Under the pieces are notes generated by a model. It did not search any database and had not been told where the DNA came from. It saw only the letters and a program-made list of their open reading frames with translations. From Thermosulfuriphilus ammonigenes (GTDB lineage: Bacteria > Desulfobacterota > Thermodesulfobacteria > Thermodesulfobacteriales > ST65): 64,000 bases of DNA. The DNA is taken from the NCBI RefSeq assembly GCF_011207455.1, contig NZ_CP048877.1:1170576-1234575 (forward strand), in the 5' to 3' direction. A program made the translations under genes and the position numbers. This document shows, piece after piece, positions 16,945-24,400 of the stretch; the stretch's first letter is position 1, and the number at the start of each line of letters is the position of its first letter.

Positions 16945-18234
16945 CTAAAGGCGCCAGTAACGGTAAGGGGTGGAGGCAAAGTCTGCTGCCGAAAACAGCC
17001 CCTTGACATCTATAATCACTCCCCGCCCCGGGCGTAAGGTAGCCACGATACCCTCTGGACCAAGCTCTCGGTAGGCCTCATGGGCCACGGCCAGAATCAC
17101 CGCATCAAGCCCCCGGGGAGGATCAGGATATAGGCGCAGACCGTAGAGCTCTTCTGCCAGGAGGGGATCGGCCAGAGGATCATGGACTTCGGGCTCAATG
17201 CCGTAGTCTCTAAGCTCGTAGATAATGTCCACCACCCGGGTGTTGCGGATGTCTCGACAATTTTCCTTAAAAGTCAGGCCCAGGATCCCTACTCTGGCCC
17301 CATCAACCCTGATGCCGGCCTTGATCATCTCTTTGATGGCTTTCTGGGCAACGTAAATGCCCATAAAGTCATTTATCCTGCGGCCGGCCAGGATTACCTG
17401 GGGGTGATAACCCAACTCCTGGGCTTTATAGGTAAGATAGTAAGGGTCAACCCCAATGCAGTGCCCGCCTACCAGGCCAGGCCTGAACGGGAGAAAGTTC
17501 CATTTAGTGCCGGCACACTTCAGAATCTCTAAGGTATCCAGCCCCATAAGGTTGAAGATGATGGCCAGTTCGTTCATGAGGGCGATGTTAAGATCTCGCT
17601 GGGTGTTCTCAATAACCTTGGCCGCCTCGGCCACCTTGATGCTGGGGGCCCGATAGACCCCGGCTTCAACCACCAGCTCGTATGTCCTGGCTACCGTCTC
17701 TAAAGTCTCCTCATCCTGGGCCGCTACAACCTTAATTACCCGGGCCAAAGTGTGCTCCTTGTCTCCGGGATTAATACGTTCCGGGGAGTAGGCCACTTTG
17801 AAATCCTGACCGGCCTTAAGGCCTGAAGCCTCCTCCAGAACCGGCAGACAGACCTCCTCGGTAACCCCTGGATAGACGGTTGACTCATAGACGACAATGG
17901 TTCCCGGAGAGAGGTTGGCCCCGATGGTCCGACTGGCGGCCAAAAGGTGGCTAAGATCCGGAAGCTTATGAACATTGATGGGGGTAGGGACGGCAACGAT
18001 TATGAAGTCCGCCTCGCGCAGGCGACCGGCCTCGCCAGTAAACTCAAGATACCTGGCGGCAATAAACTCCTCTGGAGGCACCTCTCCTGCCGGATCCTTA
18101 CCCTGCTGATAAGCAGAGACCTTGGCTCGATTAACATCGTAACCTATAGTGGGTACCTTTTTGCCAAATTCTATGGCCACCGGAAGGCCAACATAACCAA
18201 GACCGACAACAGCTATTTTTTTGATCTCTCTCAT
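16945..18234 (-). CDS. Nucleotide sugar dehydrogenase (UDP-GlcNAc/GalNAc-uronate type)
   Basis: A 429-residue UDP-sugar 6-dehydrogenase that oxidises a UDP-(N-acetyl)hexose to the uronate using NAD. The N-terminal Rossmann motif is GLGYVGLPVA (residues 11-20). The central domain has ENTQRDLNIALMNELA, typical of the TviB/WbpA/WbpO subgroup, and the catalytic Cys is in VGGHCIGVDPYYL near 268. The C-terminal domain has GLTFKENCRDIRNTR. It would supply surface polysaccharide precursors, yet no glycosyltransferases surround it. It follows the biotinyl-domain gene by 24 bases. Confidence 0.92.
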   Translation of the reverse strand: MREIKKIAVVGLGYVGLPVAIEFGKKVPTIGYDVNRAKVSAYQQGKDPAGEVPPEEFIAARYLEFTGEAGRLREADFIIVAVPTPINVHKLPDLSHLLAASRTIGANLSPGTIVVYESTVYPGVTEEVCLPVLEEASGLKAGQDFKVAYSPERINPGDKEHTLARVIKVVAAQDEETLETVARTYELVVEAGVYRAPSIKVAEAAKVIENTQRDLNIALMNELAIIFNLMGLDTLEILKCAGTKWNFLPFRPGLVGGHCIGVDPYYLTYKAQELGYHPQVILAGRRINDFMGIYVAQKAIKEMIKAGIRVDGARVGILGLTFKENCRDIRNTRVVDIIYELRDYGIEPEVHDPLADPLLAEELYGLRLYPDPPRGLDAVILAVAHEAYRELGPEGIVATLRPGRGVIIDVKGLFSAADFASTPYRYWRL

Positions 18235-18258
18235 CTCTAGTTAATCTGAAATCGGTTA

Positions 18259-18483
18259 TCAGCTGTTAGCACACTCAATTACTAGCATGATACTCTCTTT
18301 TTGGACTACCTGCCCCGAAGAGATATGCACAGCAACAATCCTCCCGGTACAGGGAGCTTGAATAGGTATGTAGACCTTCATGGCCTCAAGTTGCATCAAT
18401 TCCTCACCCTTATTGACCATCTTCCCCGGCCAGACAGAAATATCCACCACTGTGGCCGTAAGAGGGGCCCTTACTTCAAGCAT
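18259..18483 (-). CDS. Free-standing biotinyl/lipoyl carrier domain
   Basis: A 74-residue single-domain protein with the biotinyl attachment motif EAMK (Lys36) flanked by two symmetric beta-hairpin halves (PLTATVVDI and PCTGRIVAV). The EAMK sequence favours biotin over lipoate, pointing to a carboxylase or decarboxylase carrier subunit. No carboxylase partner is in the window. The start codon lies within the last 13 bases of the aldolase gene, so the two are translationally coupled. The partner enzyme must be encoded elsewhere or be unusual. Confidence 0.85.
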   Translation of the reverse strand: MLEVRAPLTATVVDISVWPGKMVNKGEELMQLEAMKVYIPIQAPCTGRIVAVHISSGQVVQKESIMLVIECANS

Positions 18484-19100
18484 GGGTAAAAACGCCGCAG
18501 GCGATCGAGTTCTTCTATCCCCAGGGGTAAGACCCCCGGGTTGAGAGCATAGGCTAACCAGTGGGTCCGGGCCAAGTGCTCCAGCATATCTGTAAGATTA
18601 AAAGCCTCTTCCAGGTCTGCCCCCAGGGTTACCAGGCCATGACGTTCGAGGATGATTGCTTTGGAACGCCGGATAAAAGGCTCAACCACCGCGGGAACTT
18701 CGTCACTTCCCGGCACGGCGAAGGGAGCCTTCTCTAAGTCTGCAAAAAAAAGGGCCCCTTCGGCCAGAAGAGGACGGCGGAGATCATATCCGGCAAGGGT
18801 GACCGCGAGCACATAGGGAGGATGGGTGTGAACCACAGCCCGAACATCAGACCTCAAATTATATATGTGGATATGAAGACGGATCTCTGAAGAGGGCTTG
18901 GGGCCGGAAACCAGCCTGCCTGCCATATCCAGGCAGGAGATGTCCTCTGGCTCAAGCCAGCCCTTGTTTCTCCCTGAAGGGGTGGTCAGGAGGCGGCCGT
19001 CGTCAAGCCTCAGGCTTACATTGCCTTCACTGCCGGCAATAAGCCCTCGTTCGTAAAGCCGGCGGCAGACATCTACAAGCTTTTTAACCTCGGCCTGCAA
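18471..19100 (-). CDS. Class II aldolase/adducin family protein
   Basis: A 209-residue zinc-dependent aldolase-fold protein related to fuculose-1-phosphate and ribulose-5-phosphate epimerase/aldolases. Visible features are GSEGNVSLRL near residue 26, TTPSGRNKG near 41, SSEIRLHIHIY near 71, the zinc-binding HTHPPYV near 92, and a third ligand in LERHGLVTLG near 152. I chose a TTG start at 19100 because GGAGGAG lies at ideal spacing before it. The longer open frame to 19172 runs inside the moaE-like gene and looks non-native. It overlaps that gene by 17 bases and the biotinyl gene by 13. The substrate is unknown. Confidence 0.88.
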   Translation of the reverse strand: MQAEVKKLVDVCRRLYERGLIAGSEGNVSLRLDDGRLLTTPSGRNKGWLEPEDISCLDMAGRLVSGPKPSSEIRLHIHIYNLRSDVRAVVHTHPPYVLAVTLAGYDLRRPLLAEGALFFADLEKAPFAVPGSDEVPAVVEPFIRRSKAIILERHGLVTLGADLEEAFNLTDMLEHLARTHWLAYALNPGVLPLGIEELDRLRRFYPCLK

Positions 19101-19452
19101 TAACGATCTCCTCCTTTTCGGTAACCTCAGCCTTGATGGCCTCAAGAAGCTCTGAAAGACAGGCCAGCACATTTTGGCGGAAATCTCCAGCCACCACCAG
19201 ATACATAAGATCCTCCCCTACCCAAAACTCACCCTCCTTTAAAGAGGCTTCAACAGCTACAATCCCTGGACGCTGGCGAGCCTCCTCAAGAAGCTCTGAA
19301 AGACGTTGCCAGTTAACCTTGACCCTTATCCTTTCTACCTGATGGCCATTTCTTGTCAGCCCCCGGACAATTCCATTGTGGACAAGGATCATACCTGCCC
19401 GGTGGATATCAGGAGAGGACTTAATGCGCTCTAAAAGTTGAGATAACGTCAC
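19084..19452 (-). CDS. moaE: MoaE-like molybdopterin synthase large-subunit family protein
   Basis: A 122-residue protein of the MoaE type common in Desulfobacterota. Visible features are an N-terminal helix, HRAGMILVHNGIVRG, GIVAVEASLKEGEFWVGEDLMYL and a C-terminal IKAEVTEKEEI. MoaE with MoaD inserts sulfur to make molybdopterin; whether this divergent form still does so is not shown. It is the first gene of a minus-strand chain with aldolase, biotinyl domain, sugar dehydrogenase and AMMECR1. No other molybdenum-cofactor genes are close. Confidence 0.75.
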   Translation of the reverse strand: MTLSQLLERIKSSPDIHRAGMILVHNGIVRGLTRNGHQVERIRVKVNWQRLSELLEEARQRPGIVAVEASLKEGEFWVGEDLMYLVVAGDFRQNVLACLSELLEAIKAEVTEKEEIVIAGRG

Positions 19453-19521
19453 GAAGATTAATTACCAGTTCTGAAAGAGATTTGTCTAGAAATTTTAAGA
19501 ATGGTTAAAAATTTAGCCCTT

Positions 19522-19538
19522 GACCTTGGAAAAAGGTC
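19522..19538. promoter_or_regulatory. Short inverted repeat in porin promoter region
   Basis: GACCTT and AAGGTC are separated by 5 bases. The left arm overlaps a TTGACC (-35-like, 19520-19525) upstream of the DUF3373 porin. A -10 at the expected place (TAGAGG) is weak. It could be an operator or a small leader hairpin. Confidence 0.25.
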
Positions 19539-19594
19539 GGGATAGAGGGGACAATATCCTCAATAATTATCATCCTAAAATATAGGAGGTTCCT

Positions 19595-21481
19595 ATGAGG
19601 CGTTGGTTGAGTATTGTGATGGTCTTTCTTTTTCTTTTTGGGTTGGCGCCTTTGGCCTCAGCCGCTCCAAGCACCGAAGAGCTAATGCGTCGCATTGAGC
19701 AACTCACCCGAGAGCTTGAAGCCTTAAAGAGCCAGCTCAAAGAGATTAAAGCCACCCAGGAAGAGCAGAGCGAAACCGTGGCCGATGTTAGTGACACCAT
19801 TGAGGAATTCAAAGATAACATGGGCAAGTTCAAGATCTGGGGAGATATCCGGGCCAGAGTGGATTCAGCCAGCGCCCATGTACCGGCTAACAAGTATATG
19901 TTTAGCCTTCTCCCAACTTTCACCCAGTTCCGGGTGGCGTCCGGGGCAACTTTAAGCGGAACTGACGCGTTGGGGAACCCTATAGACTCAAATAAATATT
20001 ACTTTGTTAGCTCCGGCGGACATGCTTTGGTAAATTTAGATCCGCAGCTAAAGGAACGCTTTACCAGAGCTGGGCAAAGCCACAGTCAAGACAATGATAC
20101 CATCTATACCAACCGCATGCGGATAAACTTCAAGGTCAACCCCACAGAAAACACCAACGTTAAGGTCCGTCTTTCCTACTATAAAATATGGGGAATGACC
20201 AACGATTACATTGCCCCCGGTCTTTTCCCCCCCACCACCAATAATTTCACCCTCGGGGTCAGGCCGGCTGACAATGCCCTTTATGTGGACCGGGCCTACT
20301 TCAACTGGGTAAATGTCGGCGGTCTGCCCATGTGGGTCTCCTTCGGTCGCCGTCCGACCACCCATGGTGTTCCCAGTCAGCTCCGCGAAGGCCTTGACAA
20401 CCGCGAGGCCAGCCCGGCGGGAATTAACATTGATGTTCCCTTCGACGGAGCCACCATTGGCTTCCAGTATTCTTGGCCTTGGCGCGGTCGAATCCGCTTC
20501 TGCTATGGCCGCGGCTTTGAGTCTGGCTTCAAGATGCCTCTTGACCGGGCCAAAGATGACATTGACTTCTATGGCTTTGTCTGGGATGTCATCGATGAGC
20601 CTGAGAAAGACATGCTCCTGGTTGTCCAGCTCTTTAAGGCCGAAGGGGTGATGGGTTTCCCCGATGGCTCTTGGTATATGTTCTCCCCTCTTTTTGGTCA
20701 GTGGACGCCCTTTTCTGTAACCAGTCAGTATAACTTGGGAGACATCTACGAACTCGGGGCCACCTGGATGCACAAGATAGATGTCCCCGCCGTGGGCCTT
20801 AAAGGCGTAGATTACTTCGCCTCGGTGGGTGTCTCCATCACTGATCCAGATACCTATGGCTACATGGGAATGCCTCTTAACCACGATGGTGACATGCTTT
20901 ACATGTATTACACTCTCCTTGGAGGCCCCTATCTGACTTTGGGGCACAACTTTAATCCTCTTTACACCCCCAATCAGGCCACCGCTCGTTGGGATGACCT
21001 AGGCACCAAGGCCGGTTGGGCTGTTTATCTCGGCACCAGAATCCCCATTACCAGGTTCAACGCCAAACTCGGCCTGGAGTATAACTATGGCTCCAAGTGG
21101 TGGTTGCCATTTATGGTGGGCAGCGATGATATCTACTTCAACAAGCTGGCCACCCGAGGACACGTGGGCGAGATCTACTGGATCCAGGATCTTCCGGTAG
21201 GTGAGGCCCTTAACAAGTATGCCAGGGCCTCTTTAAGAATTGGTTTCCAGTATTTCTGGTTTAACTATACCGGAAGTGGGCTCTGGCTAGGCAAACCCAA
21301 ACAGATAGACAGTGATATCCAAAAAGATATCCAAAGCTTCAATCAGATGATAAGCAACTTCTCTAGCTATCTGGCTGGAGGGCCGGTTCCTACTAGCATG
21401 CTGGAAATTAGTCAGGCCACCATGTTCATGCCTATCGACCACATGTACAATCTTTACGTATCCTTTGAGTTGAACTTCTAA
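19595..21481 (+). CDS. DUF3373-type outer-membrane beta-barrel protein
   Basis: A 628-residue outer-membrane protein. It has a signal peptide (residues 1-23, ending ASA), a coiled coil over about 25-72 (ELMRRIEQLTRELEALK and following heptads), then a large barrel. Features include KIWGDIRARVD, NRMRINFKVN, YVDRAYFNW and a C-terminal strand ending SFELNF. The pattern matches DUF3373 proteins of sulfur and metal reducers; function is unknown. AGGAGG precedes the ATG. It is a single transcription unit with a GC hairpin after the stop. Its coiled-coil-plus-barrel layout parallels the porin at 14786 but the sequences are not close. Confidence 0.85.
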   Translation: MRRWLSIVMVFLFLFGLAPLASAAPSTEELMRRIEQLTRELEALKSQLKEIKATQEEQSETVADVSDTIEEFKDNMGKFKIWGDIRARVDSASAHVPANKYMFSLLPTFTQFRVASGATLSGTDALGNPIDSNKYYFVSSGGHALVNLDPQLKERFTRAGQSHSQDNDTIYTNRMRINFKVNPTENTNVKVRLSYYKIWGMTNDYIAPGLFPPTTNNFTLGVRPADNALYVDRAYFNWVNVGGLPMWVSFGRRPTTHGVPSQLREGLDNREASPAGINIDVPFDGATIGFQYSWPWRGRIRFCYGRGFESGFKMPLDRAKDDIDFYGFVWDVIDEPEKDMLLVVQLFKAEGVMGFPDGSWYMFSPLFGQWTPFSVTSQYNLGDIYELGATWMHKIDVPAVGLKGVDYFASVGVSITDPDTYGYMGMPLNHDGDMLYMYYTLLGGPYLTLGHNFNPLYTPNQATARWDDLGTKAGWAVYLGTRIPITRFNAKLGLEYNYGSKWWLPFMVGSDDIYFNKLATRGHVGEIYWIQDLPVGEALNKYARASLRIGFQYFWFNYTGSGLWLGKPKQIDSDIQKDIQSFNQMISNFSSYLAGGPVPTSMLEISQATMFMPIDHMYNLYVSFELNF

Positions 21482-21493
21482 GATCATTCATCA

Positions 21494-21516
21494 GGGAGGC
21501 GGGTGACCCGCCTCCC
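21494..21516 (+). terminator. Hairpin terminator after DUF3373 porin
   Basis: A perfect 10-bp GC-rich stem (arms 21494-21503 and 21507-21516, loop TGA) lies 12 bases after the stop, followed by the pyrimidine tract TCCTTCTC rather than a pure T-run. Confidence 0.65.
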
Positions 21517-21616
21517 TCCTTCTCGCCCCTACCCACTAAAGAATCCTCCTCTTTAAGCCGATTTTTTAATAAGGCTTTCGGTCTTTTTGGTAAAAAATTT
21601 TCTCCGGAGGTAAGCA

Positions 21617-22828
21617 TTGGCTGTCTATGTATGGGTAGGGAAGGGGCCCGATGGTTCCAAGAAAAAGGGAGAGATGGAAGCCCCCGATGAAAGACTAGTT
21701 CGCCTTCATCTCCGCCGCCTTAAAATTACTCCCATTAAAATCAAGCCCAAATCCAAGGGATTAACAGACTATATCCCCTTTCTTCGTCCTAAAGTAAAAG
21801 CCAAAGAATTGGTAGTTTTTACCCGCCAGCTGGCCACAATGATCAACGCTGGCCTTCCGTTGGTCCAGGCCCTTGATGCTTTGGCTCATCAGCAAGAAAA
21901 CAAAACCTTTAAAGAAATCATCCAGAATATTAAGGCCGACGTGGAAGGGGGGCTTAGTCTTACCGAGGCCCTTAAGAAGCACAAATGTTTCGACAATCTT
22001 TATACCAACATGGTTCAGGCCGGAGAGATGGGGGGCAACTTAGATGAAGTTCTTATGAGACTGGCCACTTATATGGAAAAATCTTTAAAACTTAAAAAGA
22101 AGATCAAAGGTGCCCTTACCTATCCGGCCATAGTGGTTTCCATTTCTGTAATTGTGGTAACTATAATTTTGCTGTTTGTTATTCCCGTCTTTGAAAAGAT
22201 GTTCTCTGACTTTGGCAAGGCCTTACCGCTACCCACTCAGATCGTCATCGCTATAAGCAATTTTGTCAAAAATTATATCCTGGCCATCATTGGGGGAATA
22301 ATTCTGGGATCTATGGCCCTTAAGCGCTATTACGCTACCGAAAAAGGACGACGCCAGATAGATGCCCTCATCCTTAGAGTACCTGTCTTTGGCCCACTGA
22401 TTCGCAAAGTGGCCGTAGCCAAGTTTGCCCGCACTCTAGGAACCTTAATAAACAGCGGCGTTTCCATAATTGAAGCCCTTAAAGTAGCGGCAGCCACAGC
22501 AGGCAATAAAGTTGTCGAAGAGGCCATCCTCAACGTGAGGGCCAACATAACTGAAGGGCGATCTATTGCCGACCCCTTAGAAGAAAGTGGAATTTTTCCC
22601 CATATGGTGGTTCAGATGGTGGCCGTAGGTGAATCCACCGGAGCCCTTGATACCATGCTCAACAAGGTAGCCGAGTTTTTTGAGGATGAGGTCGATGCCA
22701 CTGTCGAAGCCCTAACAAGTATGATCGAACCATTCATGATTGTCTTCTTGGGAGGCACCATTGGCGGCATTATTGTAGCCATGTATCTACCCATATTTCA
22801 GATTGGTGATATTGTTAGTGGCCATTAA
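21617..22828 (+). CDS. pilC: Type II secretion/type IV pilus inner-membrane protein PilC/GspF
   Basis: The 403 residues form the inner-membrane platform of type IV pili or type II secretion. Two GspF domains lie at about residues 70-190 and 270-395. Visible features are the FTRQLATMINAGLPLVQAL motif and its repeat FARTLGTLINSGVSIIEAL, plus three membrane segments near 170-190, 215-240 and 372-395. The start is TTG at 21617 with GGAGG at good spacing; the encoded AVYVWVGKG start matches the family. No other pilus genes are in the window, so its partner ATPase and pilin genes lie elsewhere. Confidence 0.93.
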   Translation: MAVYVWVGKGPDGSKKKGEMEAPDERLVRLHLRRLKITPIKIKPKSKGLTDYIPFLRPKVKAKELVVFTRQLATMINAGLPLVQALDALAHQQENKTFKEIIQNIKADVEGGLSLTEALKKHKCFDNLYTNMVQAGEMGGNLDEVLMRLATYMEKSLKLKKKIKGALTYPAIVVSISVIVVTIILLFVIPVFEKMFSDFGKALPLPTQIVIAISNFVKNYILAIIGGIILGSMALKRYYATEKGRRQIDALILRVPVFGPLIRKVAVAKFARTLGTLINSGVSIIEALKVAAATAGNKVVEEAILNVRANITEGRSIADPLEESGIFPHMVVQMVAVGESTGALDTMLNKVAEFFEDEVDATVEALTSMIEPFMIVFLGGTIGGIIVAMYLPIFQIGDIVSGH

Positions 22829-23148
22829 TATCGTTAATATTGCTCAAAAAAAACCCCCCGGGCCCCTTGGGCCCGGGGGTGAGGAGTGGGGCAGAGAGAG
22901 GAGGCTTCTTACATATTTATCTTTCGGGTAATCTACCTGGGAACTTAAAAAATTTTGCCTAATATTTATTACCTACTTCTCCCCTACCTCCTTTAACCTT
23001 CTGGAGTTCTGAAGAAAGGCTCTTCTAGAACGAAAAGCTCTGCCGCTTAAATTAAGGTACGGCCCCTGTATAAAATGCTCCAAGCCTGGACCATCCTTGA
23101 AAAGGGGGGCTAAAGCTGTTATCCCTTGAAGGCCGAAGAATTTACCTT
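22829..23148. other. Intergenic region between pilC and tRNA-Leu
   Basis: 320 bases with no convincing gene. It contains the GC hairpin at 22855-22879 and then AT-rich DNA that probably includes the tRNA promoter. An antisense frame here is an artefact of the tRNA. Confidence 0.6.
22855..22879 (-). terminator. Strong GC hairpin with T-run on the minus strand
   Basis: A perfect 11-bp stem (arms 22855-22865 and 22869-22879, loop CTT). On the minus strand it is followed, after one G, by eight Ts. So it is a canonical intrinsic terminator for leftward transcripts, although no minus-strand gene is present nearby. For pilC it would be a hairpin without a U-tract. Confidence 0.6.
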
Positions 23149-23236
23149 GCCCGGGTGGCGGAACTGGTAGACGCAGGGGACTTAAAATCCTCTGGGGCAA
23201 TCCCCCGTGCCGGTTCGAATCCGGCCCCGGGCACCA
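23149..23236 (+). tRNA. tRNA-Leu (anticodon UAA)
   Basis: An 88-base gene with encoded CCA. The acceptor stem pairs GCCCGGG (23149-23155) with CCCGGGC (23226-23232), discriminator A. The D-arm has GGTAGACGC and the anticodon loop reads CTTAAAA, giving UAA. The long variable arm (GGGGCAATCCCCC region) marks class II Leu. The T-arm GGTTCGAATCC is canonical. It marks the left edge of the accessory island that ends at cysK. Confidence 0.97.
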
Positions 23237-23273
23237 AGACTCGCAAATTCCTACCATTTTTAAAGCTCACCAG

Positions 23274-23654
23274 GTGGCCCTCGAAGACGCCGTCACCTGG
23301 CCGAACTTCAGCCGTTTTTTGAAGCCAAGATCGGCCGTCCCATCACCGGAACTGTCCTGCGGGAAAGAGCCCAAGGAGGCCATAAGCGCCCAAACCCAGA
23401 CGGTGTATTTGAACGACGAGACGCTTACCACCCACAAGGAAGGTCATCCCCATCTTGGAGAAATAGTTACCAAAGAAGGCGACAAATACCTCGTTTCCCT
23501 AAAACGAGGAGAAAAGCATTATTACGCCATTGTCAAAACGACTCAAGACCTCAAGGAGATTTGCCTGCTCCCACTGCGCTACATCAACGAAGAGCACACG
23601 AAGAGCACATCAGGAGGGGCTCTCAAACGTGGGGAGGTCGTCTACCGCAAATAG
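23274..23654 (+). pseudogene. Unrecognised ORF, possible gene remnant next to tRNA-Leu
   Basis: An open frame of 126 codons from a GTG without a clear ribosome site. I do not recognise the product. Residues from about 43 on (LNDETLTTHKEGHPHLGE, then LKRGEKHYYAIVKTTQDLKE) look protein-like. The first 40 look less so, and another frame in the same place contains FEAKIGRPITGTVLRERA, so a frameshifted remnant is possible. Its stop codon is part of the first long stem of the structured segment that follows. The inverted repeat CCAGGTG/CACCTGG (23270-23276, 23294-23300) overlaps the start. Confidence 0.3.
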
Positions 23655-23897
23655 GCCCTGGGGAGGGACCCTCATGTCCCCTCCTGAGCTCTCTGACACG
23701 CCTTATTAAGGCGTGGAAGCACGGCCGGGGGATTTACCGCGTCACCAGGGCCTAACCTTAAAAATGGAATCCTAAGCGAGGAGTCCCCGGGCTCCCCTGG
23801 GGCCTATGCGGCGGGCCCCCACACACCGCCGACGGAACTTTTTGCGTGCCGGGACACGCTCAGCATCTCGCCGGGGGATTCTTTCCCCTAGGCCCAG
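23652..23897 (+). ncRNA. Candidate structured RNA: two tandem multi-stem domains
   Basis: Domain 1 (23652-23754) is closed by a perfect 10-bp stem (TAGGCCCTGG with CCAGGGCCTA). It encloses an 8-bp hairpin with one bulge (23662-23684) and a perfect 8-bp hairpin (CACGCCTT/AAGGCGTG, 23697-23715). Domain 2 (23797-23897) is closed by a 9-bp stem with one bulged G (CTGGGGCCTA with TAGGCCCAG). It encloses CGGCGG/CCGCCG (23809-23831), GCGTG/CACGC (23844-23859) and GGGGA/TCCCC (23874-23888). The closing arms of the two domains are similar enough to swap partners. Transcription is not shown. The element could be a mobile-element end, a non-coding RNA or a leader. Confidence 0.35.
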
Positions 23898-24040
23898 ATC
23901 CGAAATAAGGAGAGAGATGATGGGAATCAAGATGAAACGTGGCCGCAAACAAACTCCTTAAACAGCTCTGGGAGCACCTCAGGGGGCCTTAATCCGGTGA
24001 TGAAAGAAATGGGAGGTGCTGACCCCTCCGTCCAGGAGAA
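23898..24040. other. Non-coding stretch before IS3-like element
   Basis: It begins with a ribosome-site-like AAGGAGAG and a 14-residue ORF (23917-23961, MMGIKMKRGRKQTP) that may be a truncated start of a transposase-like gene. Near 24005-24023 a sequence resembles the reverse complement of the IS3 left end (shared ATGGGA core), possibly an end of a related lost copy. Confidence 0.3.
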
Positions 24041-24119
24041 TGACCTGCTTCCCATTTTTCGAACCACCTGGGGTGTTAGGATTTATAGCTGAAGCAATTT
24101 AAAACCATGGAGGTAGGCC

Positions 24120-24383
24120 ATGAAAAAGTTTACCATCGACCAGATCATAAGAATCCTGGCCGAAGCCGACACCCCGGGAAACTCCGTAGCCGCTACCGCA
24201 AGAAAATACGGAGTCTCAGAACAAACCATTTACAGGTGGAGAAAGAAATATCGCGGTTTCTCCGCCTCCGAGGCTAAACGTCTTAAAGCTCTCGAAGAAG
24301 AAAATGCTCGTCTCAAACGGCTCCTTGCCGAAAAAGAACTCGAAATCCAGGCCCTGACCCAGGTCATTAAAAAAAATTTCTAA
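24120..24383 (+). CDS. IS3-family transposase OrfA
   Basis: An 87-residue DNA-binding subunit. The helix-turn-helix spans about residues 5-45 (NSVAATARKYGVSEQTIYRWRKK), and a leucine-zipper-like coiled coil spans about 55-85 (LKALEEENARLKRLLAEKE). GGAGG precedes the ATG. The end carries an eight-A tract (24369-24376). The orfB frame opens immediately after a stop at that tract, so a -1 slip there would make an OrfAB fusion transposase, as is usual for IS3 elements. OrfA alone normally regulates the fusion. Confidence 0.92.
   Translation: MKKFTIDQIIRILAEADTPGNSVAATARKYGVSEQTIYRWRKKYRGFSASEAKRLKALEEENARLKRLLAEKELEIQALTQVIKKNF
24369..24376 (+). promoter_or_regulatory. A8 slippery tract for -1 frameshift between OrfA and OrfB
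   Basis: Eight consecutive As end in the orfA frame (AAA AAA AAT TTC TAA). In the -1 frame the sequence is closed by TAA at 24368-24370 and open from 24371 (KKFLTPEEKK then the OrfB Met). This fits programmed ribosomal or transcriptional slippage of the IS3 family. Confidence 0.65.
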
Positions 24384-24400
24384 CCCCAGAGGAAAAGAAA

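Noticed and set aside
22973..23257. Minus-strand ORF of 94 codons
   Set aside because: It is the antisense of tRNA-Leu and flanks, a well-known false ORF pattern; no ribosome site or family match.
23776..23800. RNase P RNA-like GAGGAG...GGGCTCC
   Set aside because: It resembles a conserved rnpB segment only loosely; the other conserved rnpB motifs are absent nearby.
23641..23961. OMEGA/IscB-type guide RNA or retron
   Set aside because: Multi-stem structure is present but no nuclease or reverse transcriptase gene follows; only a 14-residue ORF.
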